Shown: one piece after another, positions 32,552-40,317 of the stretch
Layout: the number at the start of each line of letters is the position of its first letter
Numbering within the stretch: position 1 is the stretch's first letter
Source of the DNA: Egerieenecus sp048201975
Lineage (GTDB): Bacteria > Bacillota > Clostridia > Christensenellales > Aristaeellaceae
Direction: 5' to 3'
Length of the DNA: 46,968 nucleotides
Assembly (NCBI GenBank): GCA_048201975.1
Contig: DBFBGQ010000070.1
Location: 1 to 46,968, forward strand
Made by a program: the position numbers and the translations under genes
The notes under the pieces: generated by a model
Told to the model about the DNA's origin: nothing
The model's database searches: none
Seen by the model: the letters and a program-made list of their open reading frames with translations, nothing else

Positions 32552-32920
32552 TCAGGGGCGGGTACGCAGGCAGGTGACGGCCATGTAGCCCATAAAGGCG
32601 CACTCCACCAGGATCACCTGCCCGTTGTAGGTGACCAGCAGCGAAAGCAGGGGAAGCTGCCATCCCAGCGTGGCGGCGCCGTACTGGTAGCCCACCGCCA
32701 GCGCCAGCAGCAGCGCGGGAATCCACAGCAGGTGGCCGAAGGGTTCCTTGCGCTTGCCTGCGCCGCTGAGCGGCAACAGCAGCGCCAACGCGCCGCCCAG
32801 CAGTCCGCCCCGGATCACGTTGCTGAAAAAGCCCAGGCTGTCGAAGAGGGGAAACAGCCGGCACAGCGCGGCGGCCAGGACCAGGGGCACGAAAATCACC
32901 ACGAGCTTTCGGGTGAACAA
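32552..32920 (-). CDS. Small membrane protein downstream of trmD, unknown function
   Basis: A 122-residue protein with four likely membrane segments (VVIFVPLVLAAALC; GGLLGGALALLLPL; LLWIPALLLALAVGY; LPLLSLLVTYNGQVILV). I do not recognise the family. The start is inferred to be TTG at 32920, because AAAGGAG lies 10 bases upstream and the protein then begins MFTRKLVVIF; longer in-frame starts would put trmD-overlapping, low-quality sequence at the front. It overlaps the end of trmD by 25 bases, so translation is coupled to trmD. Confidence 0.6.
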   Translation of the reverse strand: MFTRKLVVIFVPLVLAAALCRLFPLFDSLGFFSNVIRGGLLGGALALLLPLSGAGKRKEPFGHLLWIPALLLALAVGYQYGAATLGWQLPLLSLLVTYNGQVILVECAFMGYMAVTCLRTRP

Positions 32921-33657
32921 GGCGCGTCCATCTCCTTTCGCAGGTTGTCCAATAGCTGCCTTTCCTTTGGGGACAGGCATGCCGTTTCCAGCAGATCCGG
33001 CCGGAAGCGCAGCGTGGCGCGGAGGGATTCCTGCCGCCGCCAGGCGCGAATTTTCGCGTGGTCGCCGCTGAGCAGCACGGGGGGCACTTCCATGCCGGCG
33101 ATCTCCCGGGGGCGGGTATACTGGGGATATTCCAGCAGGCCGTCGGAGAAGCTCTCCTCCTCGGGGCTTTCGCTGGAGCCCAGCACGCCGGGGATGAAAC
33201 GGCATACGCAGTCCGTGAGCACCATGGCGGCCAGTTCGCCGCCGGTGAGAATGTAGTCCCCGATGCTGATTTCCTCGTCAATGCATGCGTCCAGCGCCCG
33301 CTGGTCCACGCCCTCGTAATGGCCGCAAAGGAGCACCAGCTCCTCCTCCCGGGCCAGCTCCCGGGCTTTGGCGGTGGTCAGGCGGGCTCCCCGGGGGCCC
33401 AGGTAGATGCGCCGGCCGCGAAAATCCTCCCCCGTGACCGCAGCCATGGCGGCCAGGATCGGCTGGGCCATCATCACCATACCCGCCCCTCCCCCAAAGG
33501 GGTAATCGTCCGTGTTTTTGTGCTTCCGGTCCGAAAAGGGGCGGATATCCACGCACTGCACCTGGAGCAGCCCCTGCTCCTGGGCGCGGCCCAGGATGCT
33601 TGCGCTGAGCACGCTGTGGAACATTTCCGGGAATATGGTGAGTATCTTAATCTTCAA
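32896..33657 (-). CDS. trmD: tRNA (guanine-N1)-methyltransferase
   Basis: A 253-residue SPOUT-fold enzyme that methylates G37 of tRNA next to the anticodon, preventing frameshifts. Hallmarks are ILTIFPEMFHSVLSASILGRAQ, YPFGGGAGMVMMAQPI, LLCGHYEGVDQRALD, DEEISIGDYILTGGELAAMV and the knot region ending PQYTRPREIAGMEVP. It overlaps the end of rimM by 11 bases. The usual partners rpsP and rplS are absent from this stretch. Confidence 0.97.
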   Translation of the reverse strand: MKIKILTIFPEMFHSVLSASILGRAQEQGLLQVQCVDIRPFSDRKHKNTDDYPFGGGAGMVMMAQPILAAMAAVTGEDFRGRRIYLGPRGARLTTAKARELAREEELVLLCGHYEGVDQRALDACIDEEISIGDYILTGGELAAMVLTDCVCRFIPGVLGSSESPEEESFSDGLLEYPQYTRPREIAGMEVPPVLLSGDHAKIRAWRRQESLRATLRFRPDLLETACLSPKERQLLDNLRKEMDAPCSPESSW

Positions 33658-34171
33658 ACACAGCCACCTCGTCCAGGGCGCGGGCGTCCACGCGGATGAT
33701 GCTGTTTTCCACGTCCACCTGGGGAAAGACGCGCTTGAGGGCCGGAGCCATCATGTTCCCCCGGGGAGTGCGAAACACGTATGTATCCACGGAGCCGTAC
33801 TGCAATACGTCCGTGAGGACGCCCAGCTCGGCGCCGTCCTGGTCCACGGCACGGCAGCCGATGAGCTCGCAGACGTAGCAGGCGTCCTCGGGCAACTGGC
33901 AGGCGTGGGCCCGGTCGATCCACAGCTGCGTCCCCCGCAGGGCCTCCGCGCTGTCCCGGTCGGTCACTCCCTCCAGGCTCAGGTAGACAAAACCATCGTG
34001 CACCCGGGAGCAGCGGGCCTTGCGGGGGAGATAATGCTCTCCCTGCCGCAGGTAAAGGGTGCTCCAGTCCAGAAACATTTCCGGGTCCGCCGCGTAGGGC
34101 CGGACCTTCATTTCTCCCCGCACCCCCTGGGGGCGCAGCACTTCTCCGATCATCAGGTATGCCAATGCCAT
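33647..34171 (-). CDS. rimM: 16S rRNA processing protein RimM
   Basis: A 174-residue ribosome maturation factor for the 30S head. The N-terminal domain has ALAYLMIGEVLRPQGVRGEMKV and FVYLSLEGVTDRDSAEALRG; the C-terminal PRC-barrel part has CYVCELIGCRAVDQDGAELGVLTDVLQYGSVDTYVFRTPRG. It overlaps trmD by 11 bases. A promoter is seen at 34222-34251, so this pair has become its own transcription unit. Confidence 0.96.
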   Translation of the reverse strand: MALAYLMIGEVLRPQGVRGEMKVRPYAADPEMFLDWSTLYLRQGEHYLPRKARCSRVHDGFVYLSLEGVTDRDSAEALRGTQLWIDRAHACQLPEDACYVCELIGCRAVDQDGAELGVLTDVLQYGSVDTYVFRTPRGNMMAPALKRVFPQVDVENSIIRVDARALDEVAVFED

Positions 34172-34221
34172 GGGTGTTCCTCGCTTTTTTCCGTGGTATT
34201 TCAGGCGCGTGGGCCGCTCCT

Positions 34222-34251
34222 AGCATAGCACGAAAAGGGCCGTCCGCGCAA
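34222..34251 (-). promoter_or_regulatory. Promoter of rimM-trmD
   Basis: Minus strand TTGCGC (34246-34251), 18-base spacer, TATGCT (34222-34227) preceded by TGC, an extended -10. About 50 bases upstream of the rimM ATG. Confidence 0.5.
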
Positions 34252-34271
34252 GGGAGCGGCAGTTTTTCCTC

Positions 34272-34300
34272 TTGACAAAGCGCTGCGCCTGCATGATAAT
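34272..34300 (+). promoter_or_regulatory. Sigma-A promoter of the second GH51 gene
   Basis: TTGACA (34272-34277), 17-base spacer, GATAAT (34295-34300), followed by the palindrome GTACGTAC. It is back-to-back with the rimM promoter, 20 bases apart. Confidence 0.75.
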
Positions 34301-34338
34301 GTACGTACAAATTACTTTTCCGCAAAGGAGGAGGCATT

Positions 34339-35799
34339 ATGGCACGGGTGTTGCTTGACCCGCGGATTACCGGCGCGAAGATCAACAAGAATATCTACGG
34401 ACATTTCTCCGAGCACCTGGGCAGGTGCGTGTATCAGGGGCTGTACGTGGGGGAGGATTCGCCCATTCCCAACGTGAAGGGCATGCGGTCGGACGTGGTG
34501 GCGGCGCTGAAAAAGATCGGCATACCGGTGCTGCGCTGGCCGGGCGGGTGCTTTGCCGACGAATACCACTGGGAGGACGGTATCGGCCCCAAGGCGGAGC
34601 GCAAGCGCATGGTGAACACCAACTGGGGCGGGGTGGTGGAGGATAACTCCTTTGGCACCCATGAGTTTCTGGAACTGTGCGATCAGCTGGGCTGCGAGCC
34701 GTACATCAACGCCAACGTGGGCAGCGGCACCGTGCGGGAGATGGCCGAGTGGGTGGAATACCTCAACAGCGCGGGAGACTCCACCGTGGTGCAGAAGCGC
34801 TGGCGCAACGGCCGGAAGGATCCCTGGGGCGTGAAGTACTGGGGCGTGGGCAACGAAAGCTGGGGCTGCGGCGGCAACATGCGCCCGGAATACTACGCCG
34901 ATGAGTTCCGCCGCTACCAAACCTATTGCCGCAACTACGGTGACAACAAGCTCTTCCGCATCGCCTGCGGGCCCAGCGAGGATGATTACCGCTGGATGGA
35001 GGTGCTCATGGAGCGGGCCGGCCGCTTCATGGACGCGATCACACTGCATTATTATACCGTTCCCGGCACGTGGGCGCATAAGGGCAGCGCGACGGAGTTC
35101 GACCAGGCGGAGTATGAGCTGACGCTGCGCAAATGCCTGCGCATGGACGAGATCATCACCGGCCACGAGCAGATTATGAACCGCTACGATCCCAAGGGCC
35201 GCGTGGGGCTGATTGTGGATGAGTGGGGGACCTGGTTCGATGTGGAGCCCGGCACCAACCCCGGCTTCCTCTATCAGCAGAGCACCCTGCGGGACGCGCA
35301 GGTGGCGGCGCTGACTCTGAACATCTTCAACCGCCATGCGGGACGGGTGGTCATGGCCAACCTGGCCCAGACGGTGAATGTGCTCCAGGCGGTGATCCTC
35401 ACCGAGGGGGACAAGATGGTGCTCACCCCCACTTACCACGTGTTCGACCTGTATAAAGCGCACCAGGAGGGACTGCTGGTGCCCAGCTGCGTGGAAACGG
35501 ACGAAAGCGCTCCCGGCGTGTGCCGCCTGAGCGCCTCCGCCTCCCGCAAGGACGGCGTGCTCACCGTCACCCTGGCCAACACCTCCGCGGGCGAGGGCTG
35601 CGAGGCCGTCCTGTCCCTGAGTGGAACGAAGCCCGCCGCTGCTTCCGGCCGGATGCTGGCGGGCGACATCCACGCCAAGAATGACTTTGACGCTTCTCCC
35701 GTTGCCATTCAGCCCCTGACGGAGCTTGCGATCCAGGGGGACGAGGTACGGGTCAACCTGCCTCCCTGCGCGGTGGCGGAGATCACCATTACCCTGTAA
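34339..35799 (+). CDS. GH51 alpha-N-arabinofuranosidase, standard form
   Basis: A 486-residue GH51 enzyme close to the classical AbfA length. N-terminus MARVLLDPRITGAKINKNIYGHFSEHLG and VLRWPGGCFADEYHWEDGIGP are typical. Acid/base is Glu173 in YWGVGNESWGCGGN; nucleophile is Glu295 in LIVDEWGTWFDVEPGTNPGFLYQQ. A C-terminal beta-sandwich completes the fold. No signal peptide is present, so it is cytoplasmic and acts on imported arabino-oligosaccharides. It is monocistronic, with its own promoter and terminator, and is distinct from the larger GH51 at 25058. Confidence 0.96.
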   Translation: MARVLLDPRITGAKINKNIYGHFSEHLGRCVYQGLYVGEDSPIPNVKGMRSDVVAALKKIGIPVLRWPGGCFADEYHWEDGIGPKAERKRMVNTNWGGVVEDNSFGTHEFLELCDQLGCEPYINANVGSGTVREMAEWVEYLNSAGDSTVVQKRWRNGRKDPWGVKYWGVGNESWGCGGNMRPEYYADEFRRYQTYCRNYGDNKLFRIACGPSEDDYRWMEVLMERAGRFMDAITLHYYTVPGTWAHKGSATEFDQAEYELTLRKCLRMDEIITGHEQIMNRYDPKGRVGLIVDEWGTWFDVEPGTNPGFLYQQSTLRDAQVAALTLNIFNRHAGRVVMANLAQTVNVLQAVILTEGDKMVLTPTYHVFDLYKAHQEGLLVPSCVETDESAPGVCRLSASASRKDGVLTVTLANTSAGEGCEAVLSLSGTKPAAASGRMLAGDIHAKNDFDASPVAIQPLTELAIQGDEVRVNLPPCAVAEITITL

Positions 35800-35808
35800 C
35801 CCCAGACC

Positions 35809-35846
35809 CGGCGGGGCGTCCAAGGGGCGCTCCGCCGCTTTTTTTT
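35809..35846 (+). terminator. Terminator of the second GH51 gene
   Basis: CGGCGG (35809-35814) pairs with CCGCCG (35832-35837), with extra internal GC pairing, followed by eight T residues at 35839-35846. Confidence 0.85.
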
Positions 35847-35869
35847 CGCCTTTTTCCCGGTCCGCGCCC

Positions 35870-35898
35870 TTTTCAGACGCGGACCGATGTGCTATAAT
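35870..35898 (+). promoter_or_regulatory. Promoter of the yicC-remA-gmk-rpoZ-coaBC operon
   Basis: TTTTCA (35870-35875), 17-base spacer, TATAAT (35893-35898) preceded by TGC (extended -10). About 30 bases before the yicC ATG. Confidence 0.7.
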
Positions 35899-35927
35899 AG
35901 ATCACCACATGAAAGGAGGCCGCGCCC

Positions 35928-36797
35928 ATGCAGAGCATGACGGGCTATGGCCGCTGTCAGGCAACGTTGGATGGACGGGAGATGACCCTGGAGGTTAAAA
36001 CCGTCAACCATCGTTTTTTGGATTTGTCCTTCCGCCTGCCACGAAATGTGGGCTTCCTGGAGGAAATGCTGCGCCGGGAGCTCTCCGCCGCCCTGCAGCG
36101 GGGGCACGCGGATGTGTTTGTGTTCTACCGCAACACCCGCGCCGACGCCCGGCAGGTGCGCCTGGACACCGCGCTGGCCGCCGCGTATGTGGAAGCTGCC
36201 CGCCAGGCGCAGCAATTGACCGGCGGAGCGCCCCTCACCGCGGCGGAGCTCATGGCGCTGCCCGACGTGGTGCAGCTGGCGGAGGCGCCGGAGGATCAGG
36301 AGGCGGTGGAGGCGCTGGCGCGGCAGGCGCTGACACAGGTGACGGCGGAGGTGCGCGCCATGCGCGCCCGGGAGGGCGAGGCGCTGCGGCGGGACCTGAT
36401 AGAGCACCTGGACGCCCTGGACCGGCTGCGGGAGCGTATGGCGGACCGTGCGCCGGCGGTACCCCAGGCCTACCGGGAGCGGCTGACCGCTCGCCTGGCG
36501 GAATGGGCCGTGGAGCCGGTGGAGCCCCAACGCCTGGCGCAGGAGGTGGCGGTTTTCGCGGACAAATGCGCCATTGACGAGGAGCTCTCCCGTCTGGCAT
36601 CGCACATTGCCCAGATGCGCGCCTGCCTGAGCGTGGACGGGGCGGTGGGCCGGCGGCTGGACTTCCTTACCCAGGAGATGAACCGGGAGGTCAACACCAT
36701 CGGTTCCAAGGCGTCGGATCTGGAAATTACCCAGGCGGTGGTGGCCGCCAAGTCGGAAATTGAAAAGCTGCGGGAACAGGTGCAGAACGTGGAGTGA
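35928..36797 (+). CDS. yicC: YicC/YloC family endoribonuclease
   Basis: A 289-residue YicC family protein. N-terminal MQSMTGYGRCQATLDGREMTLEVKTVNHRFLDLSFRLPRN and C-terminal LDFLTQEMNREVNTIGSKASDLEITQAVVAAKSEIEKLREQVQNVE are near-consensus. Family members are RNA-cleaving enzymes involved in RNA turnover. AAAGGAGGCCGCGCCC precedes the ATG. It heads the conserved Clostridial cluster with remA, gmk, rpoZ and coaBC, which supports the assignment. Confidence 0.95.
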   Translation: MQSMTGYGRCQATLDGREMTLEVKTVNHRFLDLSFRLPRNVGFLEEMLRRELSAALQRGHADVFVFYRNTRADARQVRLDTALAAAYVEAARQAQQLTGGAPLTAAELMALPDVVQLAEAPEDQEAVEALARQALTQVTAEVRAMRAREGEALRRDLIEHLDALDRLRERMADRAPAVPQAYRERLTARLAEWAVEPVEPQRLAQEVAVFADKCAIDEELSRLASHIAQMRACLSVDGAVGRRLDFLTQEMNREVNTIGSKASDLEITQAVVAAKSEIEKLREQVQNVE

Positions 36798-36806
36798 GGT
36801 GCTGGG

Positions 36807-37070
36807 ATGAAGCTGGTAAACGTGGGATTCGGCAACATGGTTGCCGCCGCGCGGCTGATTGCCATCGTCAGCCCGGATTCCGCGCCGGTCCGGCGCTTGG
36901 TGCAGGATGCGCGGGAAGCGGGCCGGGTGATCGACGCCACCTATGGGCGGCGCACCCGGGCGGTGATGATCATGGACAGCGGTCACGTGGTGCTTTCGCC
37001 CCTGCAGCCGGAAACGGTGGCCGGGCGCATGGACAGCCGCGACAGCGGCGAAGGGGAGGATGCTGAATGA
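36807..37070 (+). CDS. remA: RemA-like DNA-binding regulator (DUF370)
   Basis: An 87-residue DUF370 family protein. MKLVNVGFGNMVAAARLIAIVSPDSAPVRRLVQDAREAG and the RTRAVMIMDSGHVVLSPLQPETV segment match RemA, which in Bacillus activates matrix genes by forming ring-like DNA-binding oligomers. The C-terminal tail here is short and acidic. It sits 9 bases after yicC and its stop overlaps the gmk start (ATGA). Confidence 0.93.
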   Translation: MKLVNVGFGNMVAAARLIAIVSPDSAPVRRLVQDAREAGRVIDATYGRRTRAVMIMDSGHVVLSPLQPETVAGRMDSRDSGEGEDAE

Positions 37071-37672
37071 AGGAAACGCGCAAGGGCATGCTGCTGGTGA
37101 TTTCCGGCCCCAGCGGCACGGGCAAGGGCACGCTGGCCGCCAGGCTGCTGCGGGATGATCCCAGCTTCGCTTTTTCCGTGTCGGTGACCACGCGGGCCAA
37201 GCGCTCCAATGAGATCGAGGATGTGCATTACCACTTCCTTTCCGACGCAGAATATGATAAACTGTTAGCCGAGGACGCCTTCCTGGAGCACGCCACCGTC
37301 CATGGGCACCGCTACGGCACGCTGAAAAGCGAGGTCTACCAGCGGATCGAACGGGGACAGAACGTGCTGCTGGATATTGATCCCCAGGGGGCGCGGGCGG
37401 TGATGGAGCGGGAGAAGGAGTGCGTGAGCGTGTTCATCCTTCCGCCCAGCTACAAGGCGCTGCGGGTCCGGCTGCACACCCGCAACACCGACGACCCCGC
37501 CGAGATTGAGCGCCGGCTGCACAACGCCCGGGGCGAGATTGAGCAGATGCAGCGCTATCAATACGCCATCGTCAACGATGAGCTGGAGCTTGCCTACGCG
37601 CAGCTTTCCGCCATTGTCAGCGCCGAGAAACAGCGCACCAACCGGTATTTCCCGGTGATCGAGGCGGAGTAA
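37067..37672 (+). CDS. gmk: Guanylate kinase
   Basis: A 201-residue enzyme that phosphorylates GMP to GDP with ATP. The P-loop GPSGTGKGT is at residues 14-22; the GMP-binding part has SVSVTTRAKRSNEIEDVHYHFLS and YGTLKSEV; the lid region has RLHTRNTDDPAEIERRL. ATGA overlap with remA; rpoZ follows after 32 bases. Confidence 0.97.
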   Translation: MKETRKGMLLVISGPSGTGKGTLAARLLRDDPSFAFSVSVTTRAKRSNEIEDVHYHFLSDAEYDKLLAEDAFLEHATVHGHRYGTLKSEVYQRIERGQNVLLDIDPQGARAVMEREKECVSVFILPPSYKALRVRLHTRNTDDPAEIERRLHNARGEIEQMQRYQYAIVNDELELAYAQLSAIVSAEKQRTNRYFPVIEAE

Positions 37673-37704
37673 GGCGCAATCTATATTGAAGGAGGAAAAT
37701 GCCC

Positions 37705-37923
37705 ATGTCCATTGTGGAACCCAACGTGCTGGAGCTGTTGGAGCATGCGGACAGCCGTTATACCCTGGTGGTGGAGGCGTCCAAGCGCGGCCGCCAGATT
37801 GTGGGCGGCGCGCAGCCCCTGATCGACACCAAAGATATGAAGCCGCTGAAGGCGGCCGTGGAGGAGATCAACCGCGGGCTGATCACCTATGACCGTCCGG
37901 TGGAGGAAGAGGAACAGGCATGA
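37705..37923 (+). CDS. rpoZ: RNA polymerase omega subunit
   Basis: A short 72-residue omega subunit, recognised by position after gmk and by MSIVEPNVLELLEHADSRYTLVVEASKRGRQIVGG, the usual DSRYTLVVEASKRAR core. The start is taken at the second ATG (37705), 9 bases after GGAGG; the ATG at 37699 is only about 3 bases from it and would add Met-Pro. Its stop overlaps coaBC (ATGA). The usual acidic C-terminal tail is present (VEEEEQA). Confidence 0.93.
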   Translation: MSIVEPNVLELLEHADSRYTLVVEASKRGRQIVGGAQPLIDTKDMKPLKAAVEEINRGLITYDRPVEEEEQA

Positions 37924-39134
37924 AACTGACCGGCAGAGAAATTGTGCTGGGCGTAACGGGAGGCATCGCTGCGTACAAAAGCGCGGAGATTGTCTCCCGT
38001 TTGCGCAAGCAGGGGGCGCAGGTGCACGTCATTATGACGGAGAACGCCACCAAGTTTGTGGCTCCCCTGACCTTTGAGACGCTGTCGAACCATCCCGTGG
38101 TCACCGATACCTTCGCCCGGCCCGACACCTGGGAAGTGGAGCATATCGCCCTGGCCAAGCGCGCGGAGCTCTTCGCCATTGCGCCGGCCACGGCCAACAT
38201 CCTGGCCAAGCTGGCCTGGGGGTTGGCGGACGACATGCTTTCCACCACCGCCCTGGCCACCCGCGCGCCGCTGCTGGTGGCGCCGGCCATGAACGTGGGC
38301 ATGTGGGAGGCGCCGGCTACCCGGCAAAATATGGCGACCCTGCGGGAGCGCGGGGTGCATGTGGTGGGTCCGGACAGCGGTTTTCTCGCCTGCGGAGACA
38401 GCGGAGCGGGGCGCATGGCGGAACCGGCGGAGATTGTCGCGGCCATGGAAGCGCTGCTGTGTCCCCGGCAGGATTACGCCGGGGTGCGGGTGCTGGTCAC
38501 CGCGGGAGCGACCAGGGAACGGCTGGACCCCGTGCGCTTCCTGAGCAACGATTCCTCGGGCAAGATGGGTTTTGCCATTGCGGCGGCGGCCAGGGACCGG
38601 GGCGCGGAGGTGACGCTGGTGTGCGGCGTAACCCAGGTGGAGCCGCCTGCGGGCGTGCGGCTGGTCCGGGTGGAGAGCACTCGGGAGCTCTACGAGGCGG
38701 TGACGGCGGCGGCCAGGGAAGCCGACGTGGTCATCCAGGCGGCGGCGCCTGCGGATTACCGCTTCGCCAAGGTCCATGACCAGAAGCTGAAAAAGCAGGA
38801 CGGCCTGCCGCTGATGGTGGAGCTGGTGGAAAACCCCGACATTGCCGCGGCGGTGGGGGAGGCCAAGCGCCCCGGACAGGTGCTGGTGGGCTTTGCCGCT
38901 GAGACGGAGCATCTGCTGGAGAACGCCGCATGCAAGCTGGAACGGAAGAATCTGGACATGATCGTGGCCAACGACGTATCCAAGCCCGGAGCGGGCTTCA
39001 ACGTGGATACCAATATCGCCACCCTGCTGACCCGGGCGGGTGCGTCGGAGCGTCCGCTGCAAAGCAAGGCGGCCCTGGCCCAGGATATACTGGATCAGGC
39101 GCTGGCGCTGCGGGAAGCGGCGCTCCAGGCGTGA
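37920..39134 (+). CDS. coaBC: Bifunctional phosphopantothenoylcysteine synthetase/decarboxylase
   Basis: A 404-residue two-domain enzyme making 4'-phosphopantetheine for coenzyme A. The flavoprotein CoaC half has VLGVTGGIAAYKSAEIVSRLRK, the active-site His in VEHIALAKRAELFAIAPATANILAK, and VAPAMNVGMWE. The CoaB half begins about residue 180 with RVLVTAGATRERLDPVRFLSNDSSGKMG and ends NDVSKPGAGFNVDTNIATLLT. ATGA overlap with rpoZ; the next gene starts on the overlapping GTGA. In many relatives priA follows here, but not in this window. Confidence 0.96.
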   Translation: MKLTGREIVLGVTGGIAAYKSAEIVSRLRKQGAQVHVIMTENATKFVAPLTFETLSNHPVVTDTFARPDTWEVEHIALAKRAELFAIAPATANILAKLAWGLADDMLSTTALATRAPLLVAPAMNVGMWEAPATRQNMATLRERGVHVVGPDSGFLACGDSGAGRMAEPAEIVAAMEALLCPRQDYAGVRVLVTAGATRERLDPVRFLSNDSSGKMGFAIAAAARDRGAEVTLVCGVTQVEPPAGVRLVRVESTRELYEAVTAAAREADVVIQAAAPADYRFAKVHDQKLKKQDGLPLMVELVENPDIAAAVGEAKRPGQVLVGFAAETEHLLENAACKLERKNLDMIVANDVSKPGAGFNVDTNIATLLTRAGASERPLQSKAALAQDILDQALALREAALQA

Positions 39135-39754
39135 GCGCCGGATGCGTCCAGCCCCGGGTCCGCCTGCAGCGGCGGGCCAATGCGCGCCGGCTGATTCTGC
39201 GCTATCATCCGGAAACGGATGTTTTCACCCTCACCCTGCCGCCGCAGGTTACGTCGCGGGAGGTCCGGGCGTTCCTGAGCCGGCAGCAGGACTGGATGGC
39301 GGAGCAGCGGCAAGTGCGCCCCTGGCAACCGGAGTATGCGGCGGGGGAGAGGCATCTGCTCTGGGGACGCTACGTTCCCCTGGGCGGAGAGCTGCCCACG
39401 GGTCAGGCTGCCCTGGCCCAGGCCTATGCCCGGGCGCTGCAGGGGGAAGTGGCCGCGCTGCTGCCTCAGTGGACCCGCCGCATGGGGGTGGAGGTGAGCC
39501 GGATCACCCTGCGGGAGATGACCAGCCGTTGGGGGAGCTGCTCCGTTGAGACCCGTCGGGTGTCGCTCAACCTGCGCCTGGCACGCCTGCCACGGGCGTT
39601 CACCGCCTATGTGCTGGTCCACGAGTTGAACCATTTGCTGCATCCGGACCATTCCGCGGCTTTCTATGCGGACATGGATCGTTTCTATCCGTGCTGGCGG
39701 GAAATGCGGGAGGCCATCCGGGCATGCCCCCTTGCGCCTCTGCCGCCGGCGTGA
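39131..39754 (+). CDS. YgjP-type zinc metallopeptidase (DUF45)
   Basis: A 207-residue predicted zinc metallopeptidase. The HExxH motif is VHELNHLLHPDHSAAFY, with His164, Glu165, His168 and a third ligand His174; upstream is the WGSCS motif in REMTSRWGSCSVETRRVSLNLRLA, typical of YgjP proteins. The start is taken as GTG at 39131, overlapping the coaBC stop (GTGA); the open frame runs further back inside coaBC in another frame but that is unlikely to be real. Substrate unknown. It ends the coaBC operon or joins it to the MazF gene 102 bases on. Confidence 0.85.
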   Translation: MSAGCVQPRVRLQRRANARRLILRYHPETDVFTLTLPPQVTSREVRAFLSRQQDWMAEQRQVRPWQPEYAAGERHLLWGRYVPLGGELPTGQAALAQAYARALQGEVAALLPQWTRRMGVEVSRITLREMTSRWGSCSVETRRVSLNLRLARLPRAFTAYVLVHELNHLLHPDHSAAFYADMDRFYPCWREMREAIRACPLAPLPPA

Positions 39755-39856
39755 CGCGGCACTCCGCCGCTTCCTGGGTCATATGCTGAAAGCGGACCCC
39801 TTTCTGCCTTCGGCAGTTGATATAGACGAACTCGGAAGCGGAGTGTGAACGCAGCA

Positions 39857-40201
39857 ATGAAACGCGGAGAAATTTATCGCGCCGACCTGGACCCGGTGGT
39901 GGGTTCCGAGCAAGGCGGCATTCGCCCAGTGCTGATTATACAAAATGATCGAGGCAACCTGCACAGCCCCACGGTGATTGTGGCGGCGATTACCTCCCGC
40001 CAGCGCAAGGCGCGCTTGCCCATCCATGTGGCGCTGCCAGCGGAGGCGTGCGGGCTGAAGCAGGATTCAGTGGTGCTGCTGGAGCAGGTGCGCACCCTGG
40101 AAAAGGCGCGGCTGAGCAAGTATCTGGGCCGGGTCCCTGCGGAGGTGATGGCCCAGGTGGACGCCGCGCTGGCGCTGTCCCTGGGCACCGGCGAGAGCTG
40201 A
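39857..40201 (+). CDS. MazF/PemK family endoribonuclease toxin, no partner seen
   Basis: A 114-residue MazF/PemK protein, similar in sequence to NdoA of Bacillus (KRGEIYRADLDPVVGSEQGGIRPVLIIQNDRGN, TVIVAAITSRQRKARLPIHVALP, LKQDSVVLLEQVRTLEKARLSKYLGRV). These cut mRNA at short sequences. The start is the ATG at 39857; an in-frame GTG at 39845 is possible. I see no antitoxin gene upstream; the only candidate is a 21-codon frame at 39783-39848 whose stop overlaps that GTG, which does not resemble an antitoxin. Normally the antitoxin precedes the toxin, so this looks orphaned or controlled from elsewhere. Confidence 0.9.
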   Translation: MKRGEIYRADLDPVVGSEQGGIRPVLIIQNDRGNLHSPTVIVAAITSRQRKARLPIHVALPAEACGLKQDSVVLLEQVRTLEKARLSKYLGRVPAEVMAQVDAALALSLGTGES

Positions 40202-40225
40202 GGCGCATTTCGACGGCCCATTGCT

Positions 40226-40266
40226 GGACGCTCCCGCCATGCCGAGGCCGGCGGGAGCGTCCTTTT
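40226..40266 (+). terminator. Terminator after the MazF/PemK gene
   Basis: Stem GGACGCTCCCGCC with GGCGGGAGCGTCC (13 bp), 10-11 base loop, then TTTT. It closes the coaBC-side operon. Confidence 0.75.
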
Positions 40267-40317
40267 CTCCCAGGGAGCGGACAGGCCACGGGAAAAGGAG
40301 AAGCGAGGAGGAAGCGG

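Noticed and set aside
39783..39848. 21-codon frame before the MazF/PemK gene as an antitoxin
   Set aside because: No ribosome site, no DNA-binding fold possible at this length and no similarity to MazE-type antitoxins; kept only as a remark in the findings.
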